Positions 11,340-22,048 of a stretch of DNA of 64,000 bases are shown piece by piece (positions within the stretch are counted from its first letter, which is position 1; each line of letters opens with the position of its first letter). The notes under the pieces were generated by a model. That model was given only the letters and a program-made list of their open reading frames with translations, did no database searches and had not been told where the DNA came from. Origin of the DNA: Fomitopsis serialis. Lineage: Eukaryota; Basidiomycota; Agaricomycetes; Polyporales; Fomitopsidaceae. The stretch covers positions 123,703 to 187,702 of the forward strand of contig NW_025955038.1 of assembly GCF_022376445.1 (NCBI RefSeq). The letters run 5' to 3'. Made by a program: the position numbers and the translations under genes.

Positions 11340-12455
11340 CTGTACTGCAGGCTGTGCTCATTGGTCGAACCTACGGTAAAAGACGTACGCATCAACGAAC
11401 TCCTCACCCTCGCTTCCGTCTGCCTTCTTCAGTCGTCCCGCACGCGGAATGAGCCCCGCCTTCGTGAAGCCGAGGGCCTCCCAGAGCCTACACGGACGCG
11501 TATCAGTATACCCTTGCTAGAGATCACGCATGGACAGGGCTCACCGGACACTCGCAGCGTTGTTGACGTAGACGAGGTTGAACACGCTCGCCTCGAAGCC
11601 AAGCCTTGGTGCGTAGTGCAGATAGGAACGCGCGAGTACGGCACCTATGCCCCGCCCACGTTGTGCGGGGGGGACAAGGAACCCAGCATTGCAGATCTAC
11701 ATGCACATTGACGTCAGAAAAGTGAATGTCCGTTATACTGGGACGTACATGAGAGGACCGGCCAGGATAGTTCGGTTTCACCTGCAAAACGATGTCGATC
11801 AGTCACCGGAATACTGTAAAGCCTTTCCGACGTCCCGGATGGTAGGGTATGAAGGGCTTAATTATGGAGTCTAGGCAGAGACTCACGTAGTAACATCCAG
11901 CAATACACTCCTCCATGCTGCGTCCCTTGACCGCGTCTTCGATACTAAGCTCGGCCTCTCCGCCGTCGACGATCTCTTCACCCGAGCTTCCCTCTCCTAT
12001 CACAGCCACCAGCACGTCCGCCGCGAAGTAGTAGGCCTCAAACGTCTCGAGCGCGTACTCCTCGCCTGCGCGGATTTCCTGTGGATAGGTCAATCCGCGC
12101 TCAAGCTCATCCGCGAACACCTTGTGCAGGTATTCAACCAGACCCGGCATGGCCCGCGCAGTCGCCAGGGTGAGGTGGTGGATCGTCAAGTGTGCATCCG
12201 GCGCAGGAGTGTACTTGGAGGTTGGCTGGAGTCGCCAGCGTGTGGTTGGAAGAGGTCCTGCAGTCCGATTGGGAGTGAGGATCGCGCCGTATGCCGACAT
12301 GGCTCCAGTGTATTCGACCAGGAATTATGCGTCGATCTGTGGCATTCAACAAGTCCAAGCCGTCGAGTCGACTGTTGGTCGAGTCATGTCTCGCCCGTTG
12401 CCCTTAAACTGTATTGGCGATCCATGTTGACGGGGACGGTCCGGCGCCGGTAGCG
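11340..12455. repeat. Inverted duplication block 2, left copy
   Basis: This segment holds the GNAT gene and about 150 bases upstream of it, and matches 59,915-61,020 on the other strand. Similarity ends near 12,455 (left) and 59,915 (right), just beyond a shared stretch containing ACCGTCCCCGTCAACATG. Beyond this the left arm has about 12.7 kb with no right-arm match. Confidence 0.8.
11358..12300 (-). CDS. GNAT-family N-acetyltransferase (intact)
   Basis: Predicted 242-residue GNAT acetyltransferase, which would transfer an acetyl group from acetyl-CoA to an amine; the acceptor is unknown. Exons 12300-11887, 11781-11749, 11696-11545 and 11487-11358 join in phase. The acetyl-CoA-binding motif A is clear in QRGRGIGAVLARSYL, and motif B follows in FEASVFNLVYVNN and LWEALGFTKAGLIP, with the typical C-terminal YVFYRRFDQ end. 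The loop before motif A depends on a run of seven cytosines (minus strand, near 11,665-11,673). The right-arm copy has six and is frameshifted there. The gene converges on F-box gene B with about 340 bases between stop codons. Fungal relatives are often annotated only as GNAT-domain proteins. No targeting signal is evident. Confidence 0.87.
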
Positions 12456-12976
12456 GAAGTATTGTCCATAGATCCTGCAAGGTCTCATGCTAATCGTAGC
12501 ACACCAGTCTTGTCGCTCGAGTGCAGAAGCGAGACGGACTCGGTGAGAGTTGGATGAGGGCGTGAAGCTTAACGCGCCACACATGCTCACGCTAGTCTCC
12601 CCTAGGCAGACCCTAAAGAAGAACTCTTTGAGTGGGGGAGGACGTATGCTCACGCGCACCTGGCCAATAAGTGAACGAACGCGTCTTCGAATTCGTGGAC
12701 CGGCGCAGCTAGTTCTGTTACCTTGTCGAAAGAGCATATATCGAATATGACGAGATCTACTCATGAGAAATCCTTCTCGTGTTGTGTTACGCATTACTAT
12801 ACGGATATACACTGCGTCGCCGAATATGCGCAGCGAAAGAGCTATATACTTAACATACTATACATCACAGTTTGATCCATAGCGGAGCTCCATAGGAATT
12901 TCGAACCTCTATACTGGGGCTACTTGCGGTACTGTTGCAGCGGAGCGTTGACCTCGTCAATAGTTGTCCGACGACA
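12456..12976. other. Intergenic, left-arm specific
   Basis: No gene recognised. It lies at the start of the 12.7-kb segment that has no counterpart in the right arm. Confidence 0.35.
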
Positions 12977-14641
12977 TCAAGGTACACGGCAGGACTCACC
13001 ATCGTGTCTTTGCCACTCAGATACTATCCGCAAGAGGTCCAGCACTTTCTCCACCGCCAGCCAAGCTTGGCCTATCTCGGAGCTGACCCCCCTATTGATG
13101 TGCTTCAAGTTGGGGAAGATCACGAATAAGAAAGCCCCGATCTCCGCGGTGTCGGCATGCACAGGCGAATGGGGGAAGCAAATCCTCTTCAGGACCCGGT
13201 TGCAGTGACCGTCACCAGGCTTCGCGGGCAGGTCCATGCAGGGGAGGGTGTAGATGGGGGAGTGGGTCGTGTTCACGTCGATCGTAAGCGAGGCCAGAGA
13301 CGGGCAATACCGAGCGAAATGTGCGAGGCCTCGCACCGTTACTGCAGTCTCCGCGAGGTTTTTGTCGTTGCTAGACAGCTCCAGGCGTTCCAGATAGGGC
13401 CACGACATCGCCATCTCCTTGACCGCGTCGTCGTCAAGCGCGATGCGCATGCGCATGTCGAGTTCGACGCTGCGCAGGTGGCGAAAGCCGTATAGCTGTC
13501 GCAGACACGCCGGATTGGCGGTTGATATCCCTGGTTCTACAGTATCCTGGCCACGGCCAGAAAGTATGCGGAGCTTCTTCAGCGTGGCATGCGGGCAAAA
13601 TCGATCAATAGATCGAAGGAGAATACCGAGGGTGACTCCTCCGGGACCGCTGCCCGACTTCAAGAGTAGTTCCTCAAGCCGGGGAAAGCGACAGGTCGAT
13701 AGGACCGCTTCTAGGTCATACATGGATGTCCCGTACATCGACAGTCTGCCCAGAGAGCGAAAGGTGAGGTCGTTCGTGGTGTGGCCGTCCCCCGATTGTC
13801 CAGGTATGGCTTGCCATTGGCGGCTGACTGGAAGATCCAGTTCCGTGAGATCTGGTAAGGCTGACAACCTCATGAAAACGTTAAACACCATGGGCACGAC
13901 TGAAAACATCTCGAAAGATCTCAGCTTCTTGAATGACGTGAGGACGTCGCCGGGGATGGTTTCCCGATCCCACTCCATGCGCTTCCACGGCATGTGGACT
14001 CTCAGGTTTTGAACATCCGGTGAACGTCGAAGAAGGTGAGATAGTGTCGGGGTGACAGCAGGGGGGTCGACAGCGTACTGCGATGGCCATTTTCCAATCT
14101 CCAAGCTGGAGAGTCGGGGCCAAAGAGCAGGTATGCCGATTCAAAATAATCGCGCGGTATGTTGTTCGTCCAATGGAGTAACGATAGCTTTGGGAGCAAC
14201 CGATGGGAGGGCCTCGACGAGAAAAGCCACTGAAAGAGGTCCACCGAGATACCGCGGGACTGCGGTCGAGAGTCTATTGTGTCGGTATACAACAGTCGAA
14301 CCCGTCGAGCGTAAAAGTCGAGGCGCTCCCAATCTTGTGGCGTGAGGGGCCTTATAGGTTCTTGAGCATCTACATCGAACAGCAGTCGGTGAACAGCAAT
14401 TTCTACAGGACGGACGCTTGGCTTACCAATGTCCCTTGAGTACCCTTCGAGACGGTCCACAATCTGACGGCAAACATTCGACGAGATGGCCCAAGCCTAC
14501 CTGAGTCGACCATAGAGTATCCAAGGCGGGTTCGCTGAACGCACGGCATGCCAGTGCTAACGCCAGAAGCATCCGGATGTTATGACCAGCTTGGTCCACT
14601 ATTTGATGCAAAATATCCGTGATGGCCAAGGCCCGGTGCAT
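12977..14641 (-). pseudogene. F-box-like gene C, frameshifted
   Basis: A full-length F-box-like family member by alignment, reading MHRALAITDILHQIV at the start and ending after a normal C-terminal half (LDDDAVKEMAMSWPYLERL, VRGLAHFARYCPSLASL). Exon 1 begins at 14641. Compared with its relatives it lacks single bases at three places: near 14,461, where CLPSD should be followed by LWT but the frame changes; near 14,361 at the start of exon 2, before EPIRP; and near 14,116, within LLFGP. No choice of splice sites I tried restores one frame. The family intron is recognisable at about 14,408-14,370. It is either a young pseudogene or a gene with consensus errors; relative to genes A, B and E, three lost bases in 1.7 kb favours decay. 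Confidence 0.72.
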
Positions 14642-15429
14642 CTTGTGGTATGTACGTTCCGCGAAAGAAATTTAAGTATGTTGTGACCTCCGAGCGACGT
14701 CGCCTGCTACCATGAGAGACGGTCAGCTTCAACATCGAGACTTGTCAACCGTGTCCAAAGTTACTGACCTTAAACTGAATGTACGAGCTTTGCCACCTCC
14801 GAGTCTTGCACGGCTTCACAGACGTTATTCAGATCTGAACCGCTTGAACCCGAGACTCGACGCCCAACGTATGGCTGTGGTTCGAGTGGTGGCCGTTTGG
14901 CGGTTGCTGAAGGACGAGCGGAAAACGGTGCTGTCGATATAAATGCGAAGGTCGTTACTAGCGCCCAGGTCGCAGGTCAAAGTGCACACTTTGCTTTGAA
15001 CGCACCGTGGTGGCAAAGCCATATGCCCTAGCACTGGCACAGTAGATAACCCCTGGATACCTCACACAAAGCGTGATGATTGATAACGCTCACGGATGCC
15101 GTCGGTTTCTATCCTTGTGCACGTCGTCGTACGTCGCGGCGCCAACATGTCTTGCCAATGCCGGTTTACCCAGCTTGCTGACGATGGATGGAGGATCACG
15201 TCGTACAATGCTTATCATCCTTGTTAATCATGAGCTGCTTTGAGAGCTACTCGGTAAGTCGTTCGTCCTTCTTCATCTGCTGGCAAAAGCGGGGCGTCGG
15301 CGGTGTCTTCGTCTGCCTCTGCCTTGTGGTCTAACCCATCTAGGCAAATGGATCCTACTTGTGTGAGATCGCAAAGCGTAGGGTGATATTGACATAGAGT
15401 GATCTTCAAGCACGTACTGTAGACACGCG
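14642..15429. other. Intergenic, no gene recognised
   Basis: No open frame with recognisable motifs. Any remains of the last exon of the adjacent GNAT pseudogene would be at the right edge, but I cannot align them convincingly. Confidence 0.3.
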
Positions 15430-16140
15430 TAGGATCTTGCCGGATATGTGTAGTGTTGTTAACCTGGGCGACGTGAAAGAAACTTGCTTCGTAGTCAAAT
15501 TTGAATACATCGTACATATAGGAGCAGGAGAGCACGAGAACCTGAAGGGGGACAAGAACGCGTCATAAATCTAAGCGCATATGATCGTCAGACAAGATAT
15601 ACAAGACATAAACACATAAACAGGACGTACATGCGTACAGCAACATCGGCCCGGATACGTGTTCTCTCTGGAGATACATCGATCGAGTCAGCGCGCGAGG
15701 CAAGCACAAAGGGCGGGATACCAGAGTCACGGCAAAGCGACATCATGAATGAACTTGGAGTACTCACGTAGTAGCATCTTACAATCCGTACTTCCATGCT
15801 CCATTCGTCACTTCCCATCCATTTACCAACTCCCCAAGTGATCCCACCACAGCAACCAGCACGTCCGCCGCAAAGGCGTTGAGTAAACGGTCCGACCGCG
15901 TCCTCCGAGTCCTCAGGCAAGCATAGCCCATTCGTGGACGCTTTGTGCAGATGTTCGTGCAGATCGGGCACGGTCCACGCAGCCGCCAGGGTAAGAGAGT
16001 GGATCATCGGTTCGGCGCAGGAGTACGCTCATGTATTGATTTGGGTCGCCTGTGTGTGGACGGAAGCGGTCCAGCAGTCCGAGTAGCCTGGCAGATCGCG
16101 TCCTGCTAAGATGTCTGATAATTCCAGCAAGTGTGGACAT
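15430..16140 (-). pseudogene. Old GNAT acetyltransferase pseudogene
   Basis: A decayed paralogue of the GNAT gene at 11358-12300. Exon 1 remains (16140 to about 15,770) show IHSLTLAAAWTVPDLHEHLH, parallel to IHHLTLATARAMPGLVEYLH, and end in CYY before a conserved GTGAGT donor. A short second exon near 15,665-15,629 reads YPGRCCCTH before GTACGTCC, parallel to YPGRSSH in the intact gene. Third-exon remains near 15,560-15,440 read VLSCSYMY, FEYEAS-like and VNNTTHIR, parallel to VLARSYLH and VNNAASVR. The QRGRGIG acetyl-CoA loop is gone and the frames are interrupted, so no active enzyme is expected. It is much more diverged than the right-arm copy and therefore an older duplicate. Confidence 0.65.
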
Positions 16141-16525
16141 CCTAGCGTGAGGTTCAAAGTAGAGTCCAGGTCGTCAGGAAGCTAGTAGATGTATACGTCC
16201 CGGTTGGCCCTCGAACTGTGTCCACAATTGGTCAAGACAGTCTAGTACGTCCGCAACGATTGAGGACTTCATGTTCCCATTCGGTAGCAGGCTAACGACA
16301 GCAGGTTAACTCGCGGGTTGAACGTGAATTGTAGAGTCAAGGTCGTCGAAGAAACAGAGATGCGGGTGTGAGCGTAGGTGAGCGTCCGTAATAGGTGAGC
16401 GTCTGGCTATGGCCGGGCTTGACGGCGAACAGTGATCTATCACCGTTATGTACTGTCTGTTTTGCACCCTCACCCCGACGTCCACGCACCTCGCAGTCAT
16501 GATATAATCTTCACGCTCCAAACGT

Positions 16526-18221
16526 ATGCTTTCAACCATTGTCTTCGGTTTGACCGTCCTGGGATTCGGGGCATGGGTCGCGGTAAACCACCGGCACCAT
16601 ACGACCTATTACCGCCCGGCGTTGTACATCGCAGACAAGGGAGCGGTCATAGAAGTGAAGGACGCGGGCGGAAGGACCAAGACGAGACAGAAGACGTTAC
16701 GCGATTTAATAGAACAGAGATGTCCGAGTTCCTCAGAGACTTCAGGCCGGTGTGGTGGCTCTTCAGGTGCGAATCCCAGTGGCCATGATACTCGCACCCC
16801 GACAGTGCTGAAACGATGCTGGTAGCGGCCATCTACAGACCGCATACTCCGTGGTTGGGATTTTCGAAGATAGATGAGGTTGAGTACGACAGGTGAGTAA
16901 CATACAGTTTGAGGTCGGATTTCTGAATTGACGAGGCCAATAGGACTCTTCTACGCACTCGGGACGGCGGAACTCTGTACGTGCGCACTAGCATTGCTTA
17001 CGCAGTAACCTACGAGAGAGAAGCGGTCTAGACTTTACACCGCTGAGAGCACACGGAAGCTCCCAGAAGTACACCTATCATCGTTGTGCTTCACGGCCTG
17101 ACCGGTGGTGAGTGAATACCTCGTGTATCGTTGCGTAATCCTGAATTAAGAAACCCGTCCTGTTCAGGTCTCATGAAGCCTATGTGCGCGCGGTCGTATC
17201 TCCTGCATGCAGGCCGTAGATGACGGAGGACTGGGATACCGTGCGATCGTGGTGAACTTCCGAGGATGTGAGTCCCTCAATAAACCGTCCGGCGGTCATA
17301 CTTATCGCGAAGTTAGGCGCGGGCGTCCCGGTAACAAGCCCCCAACTGTATTCTGCGGGGCATACAGAGGACATCCGTGCGGCGATGTTCTACATTCGAA
17401 GACGCTATCCGAAGGCACCTCTCCTTGGCCTAGGATTTTCGCTAGGAGCGAACGTGCTGACTAGATACGTCGCGGAAGAAGGCGACGACTGCAGGCTTGC
17501 TGCTGCGTGCGTTATAGCTTGCGTGCGTTACTCGTAATTTCTGTCAATTCGACACGCAACTCATGTAGAGTATGCTCTAGCCATGGGACTTGGTAACGAA
17601 CAGCGAAGCGTGAGTGGTCACACCGGCGGAGCAGTACGTGAACTCACTTGGCTCCTCAGTTTGGAAGGCACTGGTTACACCGCCGGGTGTACTCTACAGC
17701 GCTCGGCTCAACCTACAAGCCGTCGTCAAACGTCACGCCGCTGCTCTGAGCACGCCTCCCTCACACCCCGTCGCCCAGGCGGTCGCCCCGACGCTCGCAC
17801 TGCAGTCGCCCACACTCGAGACTTTCGACGAGACGTTCAACCGCATCGCTGGCGGGTCCTCACCTCCCTTCCCCTTCCCAAGCGCGCGCGCGTACTACAC
17901 CTGGGCCTCGTCGCACACGACGCTCCGCGCGTGCGCGTCCCGTTCCTTGCCATCGGCGCGGAGGACGACCCGGTCGTGCAGGTGCTCCCCGTGCACGCGG
18001 CCGGAACGGTTACGTCGCGTTCGCGGTGACGAAGGGGGCGGACACCTCGGTGGTTCGAGAGCGGTGCGGATGGGGCGATCAGGAGGTGGTTCACCCGGCC
18101 TGTGCTGGAGTGGCTTGAGGCGGTCGGGCGGGACATGGTCGTGCGGGCGCGGCCCGGTAAGCCGCTGAGAGAGGTGGATGGATTCTTGATGGAGGTGGGG
18201 CGAGACGATGTCGGCTGCAAG
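16526..18221 (+). pseudogene. YheT/EMB8-type alpha/beta hydrolase, broken
   Basis: Remains of an alpha/beta hydrolase of the YheT/EMB8/ABHD3 type, membrane-anchored esterases or lipases in fungi. The N-terminus is a transmembrane anchor (LSTIVFGLTVLGFGAWVAV). Recognisable pieces in order are FRPVWWLF near 16,745; the HGLTGG oxyanion motif near 17,092; GLGYRAIVVNFRGC near 17,230; SPQLYSAGHTEDIRAA near 17,338-17,385; the nucleophile elbow GFSLGAN at about 17,432-17,452; AEDDPVV with the acid residue near 17,958; and the catalytic His in a GGGHLG-type segment near 18,036. These lie in different frames. Several shifts look like single lost bases in short runs, for example in the G-run before the His motif. 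Short introns survive near 16,893-16,944. No continuous protein can be made as it stands. Confidence 0.75.
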
Positions 18222-18366
18222 AGGCTGAAGTGGCGGGCGTATTACTGGAACCGAGGGAGAAGAGGGGCTTTTGCCTGGTTTGTGAGGATGTCTGGAATAT
18301 TCTCTATTGTCGTATTGCCATCCTTCCTATCTGTTATGAATTGTGTATAGAATCAGATTCACGAGG

Positions 18367-18409
18367 GTACAGTCGTCGACTTAAACGTGGATCCCGAAGA
18401 CGACTGTAC
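18367..18409. repeat. 11-base perfect inverted repeat
   Basis: GTACAGTCGTC (18,367-18,377) and GACGACTGTAC (18,399-18,409) are perfect inverses with a 21-base spacer, between two converging pseudogenes. It could form a hairpin; no function is assigned. Confidence 0.5.
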
Positions 18410-18542
18410 CGCAAATGCATTCTGTGGTGTGGAGATACTGCGCGGAGCGGGCCCATCCCAACGACGCTTACCATGTTGCTACCTGTCGTGTCTTCGTTCG
18501 TGAGGGCTGCTCGTCCTGTCGTCACCGAAATGTACATTCGCG

Positions 18543-20377
18543 TTAAGATACGAGGTAATCGCAACCGTGATATGGATACAAGGGCGAGCTACCACGCATG
18601 TGCATCATTTTACTGGAGGAGCTGCGCAGAGTAGAGTGTTTCCTGTCAACAATGGCACCATGATTCGACTTGAATGAGAACTCACCGCCGTACTTCTTCT
18701 CCCACTGAGATGCGGTCCGCAAAATCTCGAGCGTTCCTACCACCGACTGCCAGGAGTCATATATCTCCATGTTCCCGTCTCCTGCGATCAATTTGAGGTT
18801 AGGGAAAATCGCGTATAGGAATGCCGCTATCTGAGCGTGGTCACCCAACACGGGCGATCGAAAACAGCAGATGCTCTGGAGGACCTGATTGCAGTAGCCA
18901 CCGCCGGGCTTCACGTCGGGAGAGACAACAGTATTGGACGTGTTCACGTCGATTGTGAGCGTTGTCAGCAAAGGACATACCTGGCGAGATGGGCCAGGCC
19001 TTCTAATGTTGTCGCCGTTGGAGTTATCCAGGGGTAATTGGGCGAGCCGAACAGCCACAAATGGTTGAGATGAGGCCACGACATGGCCAGTTCCTGCACA
19101 GCGTCATCATCGAGGACGATGCAGATGTCCGTTTCAAGTGTGAAGCTGCGGAGATGATGGAAGTCGCAAGACGTCTGAAGGACGCGGCGGTGATGGCTTG
19201 TGAGGCCGCGTCAACTTGACGTCCTGTACATGCGCCATAGAGTATCTCGATCGTTTCCAGCGTAGCATGGGCGCAGCATTTGTGTACTGATTGGAGCACA
19301 ATATCGGTGTGTCTGAGTCGGAAACGTGCTTGGATGTCAGGAAGATATGTTGAAGTCGAATGAAGCGACAAGCAGACAGGAGTGTGTTGACATCAGTCAT
19401 GGAATTGACCGACAAATGGAGCTCCTTTAGTGCGCGAAAGAGAGTGGCTGAGGCAGCATGATCTACTCCCACATCGGCAGCGACGGCTTGTATATAGTTG
19501 AATTCCGAAAGTGTCAGTATTGTGAGGTCTGGCAAGGTTGACAGCTCAGCGAGGATGTCGAACGTCAGCGGCGAAGCCGACTGCAATGTAAGACTTCTCA
19601 GCTTCTTCAGCAATATGAGAGTTTTGCCAGGGACACTATGAAGATCAGGGTCCCTGTCTCGAGGCATAGCGACTTCCAGCTTCTGGATGCCTGGAGAGCA
19701 TTGTGGAAGGTGAAGCAATGCCGTATGAATGGCATGGAAGGCAGTAAACCCAGCTGCCCTTGCTGGTCTGATGTACAGCGTAGAGAGCCGTCGACCGAAA
19801 AGTAGGTGCACAGAGTCGCTGAACTCGAGCGGTATGAGGTCTGTCCAGCTGAGTGACGACAAAACGGGGAGCAATTGATGGGAAGGCCTGGATGAGAAGA
19901 GCCAGCGAAGGAGCTTCTCCGTGAGTCGAACAGTGCTCCTTCCGAGAAGGACGTCTAGGCTTGAATGGAATCGTAGGTCTCGGACCCGCCGAGCATAAAA
20001 GTCAAAACGCTCCCAATCATGCTGCGTGGTAGGCCTTGTAGGTGCCCTAAGCGTCTGGACCTGTCGCGCAGGAATTCAACCTCCATCAAAAGCAGAACAA
20101 TCGTACAAATACTCACCAGCCCACTCGAAGCATTGTTCGACGTTGTCCATAGATCTGTCGGTAAACATTTCACGAGATTGTGCAGGCCGTTCTGACGTTT
20201 CCAAACGAACTCCAAGGCGGGTTCGTGGAAGGTATGGCATACGAGCACCAAGGACAAGAGTGTCGGCAAGTCGGGACACCAACCTTCAGCCTCAGGCCAC
20301 TGATGAGTGGAATAGCTGCCCACTTCGTCAAATATCATGCGAATGAGTTCCGGGGTGGTAAGGGCCTGGTGCACCAT
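18543..20377 (-). pseudogene. F-box-like gene D, frameshifted
   Basis: A family member starting MVHQALTTPELIRMIFDEV at 20,377, with the standard intron after SSGL and exon 2 starting TLRAPTRPTTQHDWERFDFY. It is intact to about 19,290 and then breaks. The frame shifts near SDSDT (about 19,300), so that the expected VLQSVHKCCAHATLETIEIL lies in another frame. It shifts again after AASFRRL (about 19,160), before the LDDDAVQELAMSW-type hallmark, and again at the LAHLARY site (near 18,980), where one base is missing before the CP residues. The C-terminal half (TIDVNTSNTVVS, GGGYCN, FLYAIFPNLKL) is recognisable. The last coding frame runs on to 18,543, longer than relatives. Three shifts suggest a pseudogene. 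Confidence 0.72.
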
Positions 20378-20522
20378 GGGATGTACGGTTCTTGTGGAAG
20401 ATACAATCCAGGTATGTTCCCGAGTATCTCAGGTTCAAGCTGTATGCATGAATTCAACAAGGGACGCCATCGCTACGCTCCGGCGGTTGAGTGAACATCA
20501 ATGTAATTAAAGTCATAAACCA

Positions 20523-21340
20523 TCATAGTAGAAGTTCGTCATAGGTGACATTGATAGTAGTGGATTCGTCGTGTTTGAGCAAAATTCTTGCGTGGTCACG
20601 GTGACATATGCGCGAAAGGGCGGTGTGCAGCTGTCCATGTGAAAACACGTGTCTCGTAAGGTCTACTCCCACTGCGTCAAGAGTTAGCCCTTGGTAAGTA
20701 GCTGTTGAATGTCATTGCATATGCCGGCGGCCGCGCAAGAGGAAACTGACGACGGAGGAGTGTATGGCCGAGGAAAGGGTGGTAGAGAATGTGATCCGAG
20801 GTATGAGGACGTCTTCTTCAAGTTCATCGATGACACTGACACCTGCAATACCCCGTAGAATGCGGACTGTGACGAGACGAGGGCCGACCGCAATGAGAAC
20901 AACGCGAACGTTCTTGACCAAGCCACGGTCGAGGGACAAATTGCGCAGCAAGCGTTAGACGGCGTTAACCTTCACGGTCAACGAGTGGGGAGGAAAACCT
21001 GCGGGATTCTGGCGGGCGACGTAGTCAAATATGCTGTCGGGGGAGTCGATGCCGGCGTCGTCTGCCTCCTTCAGAGAGTCGGCCGCAAGGTATGTCCTGC
21101 TTGTCTCATCAATGTGGTCGAGAACAATGCTGTTGTACCGGTCGATCTGCCTATTGGTGGGAGCAAGCATCGAACGTTTTAGACAGGCGATTGGATTGGC
21201 GAGTACATGTGTCGGGAAGACGAAGTCAATCAGCTGCTGGTCGTCGGATACATGTTGCAAGAGGTGCAGAGAGACTTCTGGACCTTCACCGTCACCGATA
21301 GCATCAACTATGTGGGCGAGCTCAAGGAGTGTTAGCAGTC
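20523..21340 (-). mobile_element. Helitron-type PIF1 helicase remnant
   Basis: The C-terminal third of a PIF1-superfamily helicase of the kind encoded by Helitron rolling-circle transposons. Visible pieces on the minus strand are LIDFVFPTHVLANPIACLKR, SMLAPTNRQIDRYN, TYLAADSLKEADDAG, FPPHSLTVKVNAVYRLLRN, LSLDRGLVKNVRVV, LVTVRILRG and, after frame changes, PAYAMTFNS, VGVDLTRHVFSHGQLHTALS and INVTYDELLL before a stop near 20,523. LADPVACLKR-, APTN- and SHGQLYTALSR-like segments are standard in fungal Helitron helicases (family knowledge). The Walker A and B part and the Rep nuclease are missing, so it is a dead fragment. A GC-rich stretch with CGCC/GGCG arms lies just downstream (20,465-20,490), possibly a degenerate 3' terminus; this is uncertain. 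Confidence 0.72.
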
Positions 21341-21349
21341 GATGATCGA

Positions 21350-22048
21350 CTGCCTCCGGGTAGAGTTCCACCTCCGACAGCGACAGGAGAGGGGCCGAAG
21401 TTGAAAGAAATGAGCTCAAGGTCCACACCCAACACGCCATCTGAACGCACGCGCGAGCATTGGCCGTGGAAAGATACGGTAGAATTGGGGCAGGAGCAGG
21501 AACGGTAGCCCATCGCGGCGAAGCGTCGTATATGCACCTAGTAAGTGGGAGATTTAATGAAAGCGCGAAGACAGTGTTGTAATTACACTTACTGAATAGT
21601 AGACGTTTTACTTTCGTCGCGCATGCGCTCATGGGCGATAACAGGGAATGACTTTGATTGGCCGTCTGCAAGCACATCATACGCGGACGCAACCGTTCCG
21701 ATGCTGATGATGGTGGGCGGGAAGGACAGAACGCTCTGATCATATTCGTCCCGAGAGATAGATCGCCGTAGAAAGGTGTGAGCTGGATAGCATCAAGCAA
21801 AGCCATGCCGGCAGAAGGACAGTAGGCACGCGCGATGACGTAAGCAATAGTATTGTCAGCTAAGACAGTGTCGTTTGGAGGGCTGTACACGCGCAGCTCA
21901 GCCGGAATGTCGCTGCCGTTCGAGCATTCGATCAAGGTGGCGTAGTAGTTGTGGAACGTCGAAGTACCGCGTTGGCGGTTAGCGCTTCAAGTGATGAACG
22001 ACGGCCGTCGGTGAGGGATACAAAGCCGAAGAGAAGAAGGTTGGTCAT
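21350..22048 (-). pseudogene. OB-fold-like protein remnant beside the helicase
   Basis: Minus-strand remains of a protein type I associate with multicopy agaricomycete genes of OB-fold or single-strand-binding character (from memory, unverified). Pieces include MTNLLLFGFVSL at 22,048; a FDVPQLLRHL-like stretch just before a frame change near 21,940; VYSPPNDTVLADNTIAYVIA and a following ARAYCPSAGMALLDAIQLTP; and LTRCIYDASPRWATVPAPA near 21,530. The open frame from 21,935 runs straight through into the helicase remnant, so the two now appear as one chimeric reading frame. Plant Helitrons encode RPA-like proteins, which makes the pairing interesting, but linkage here could be chance. I see no complete gene. 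Confidence 0.45.

Noticed and set aside
15224..15429. Last exon of the old GNAT pseudogene
   Set aside because: The minus-strand frame ending DEEGRTTYRVALKAAHD has only a vague resemblance to the GNAT C-terminus and could not be aligned.
18367..18409. Transcription terminator hairpin
   Set aside because: The inverted repeat is perfect, but eukaryotic polymerase II does not use such hairpins and there is no U-run; kept only as a repeat.
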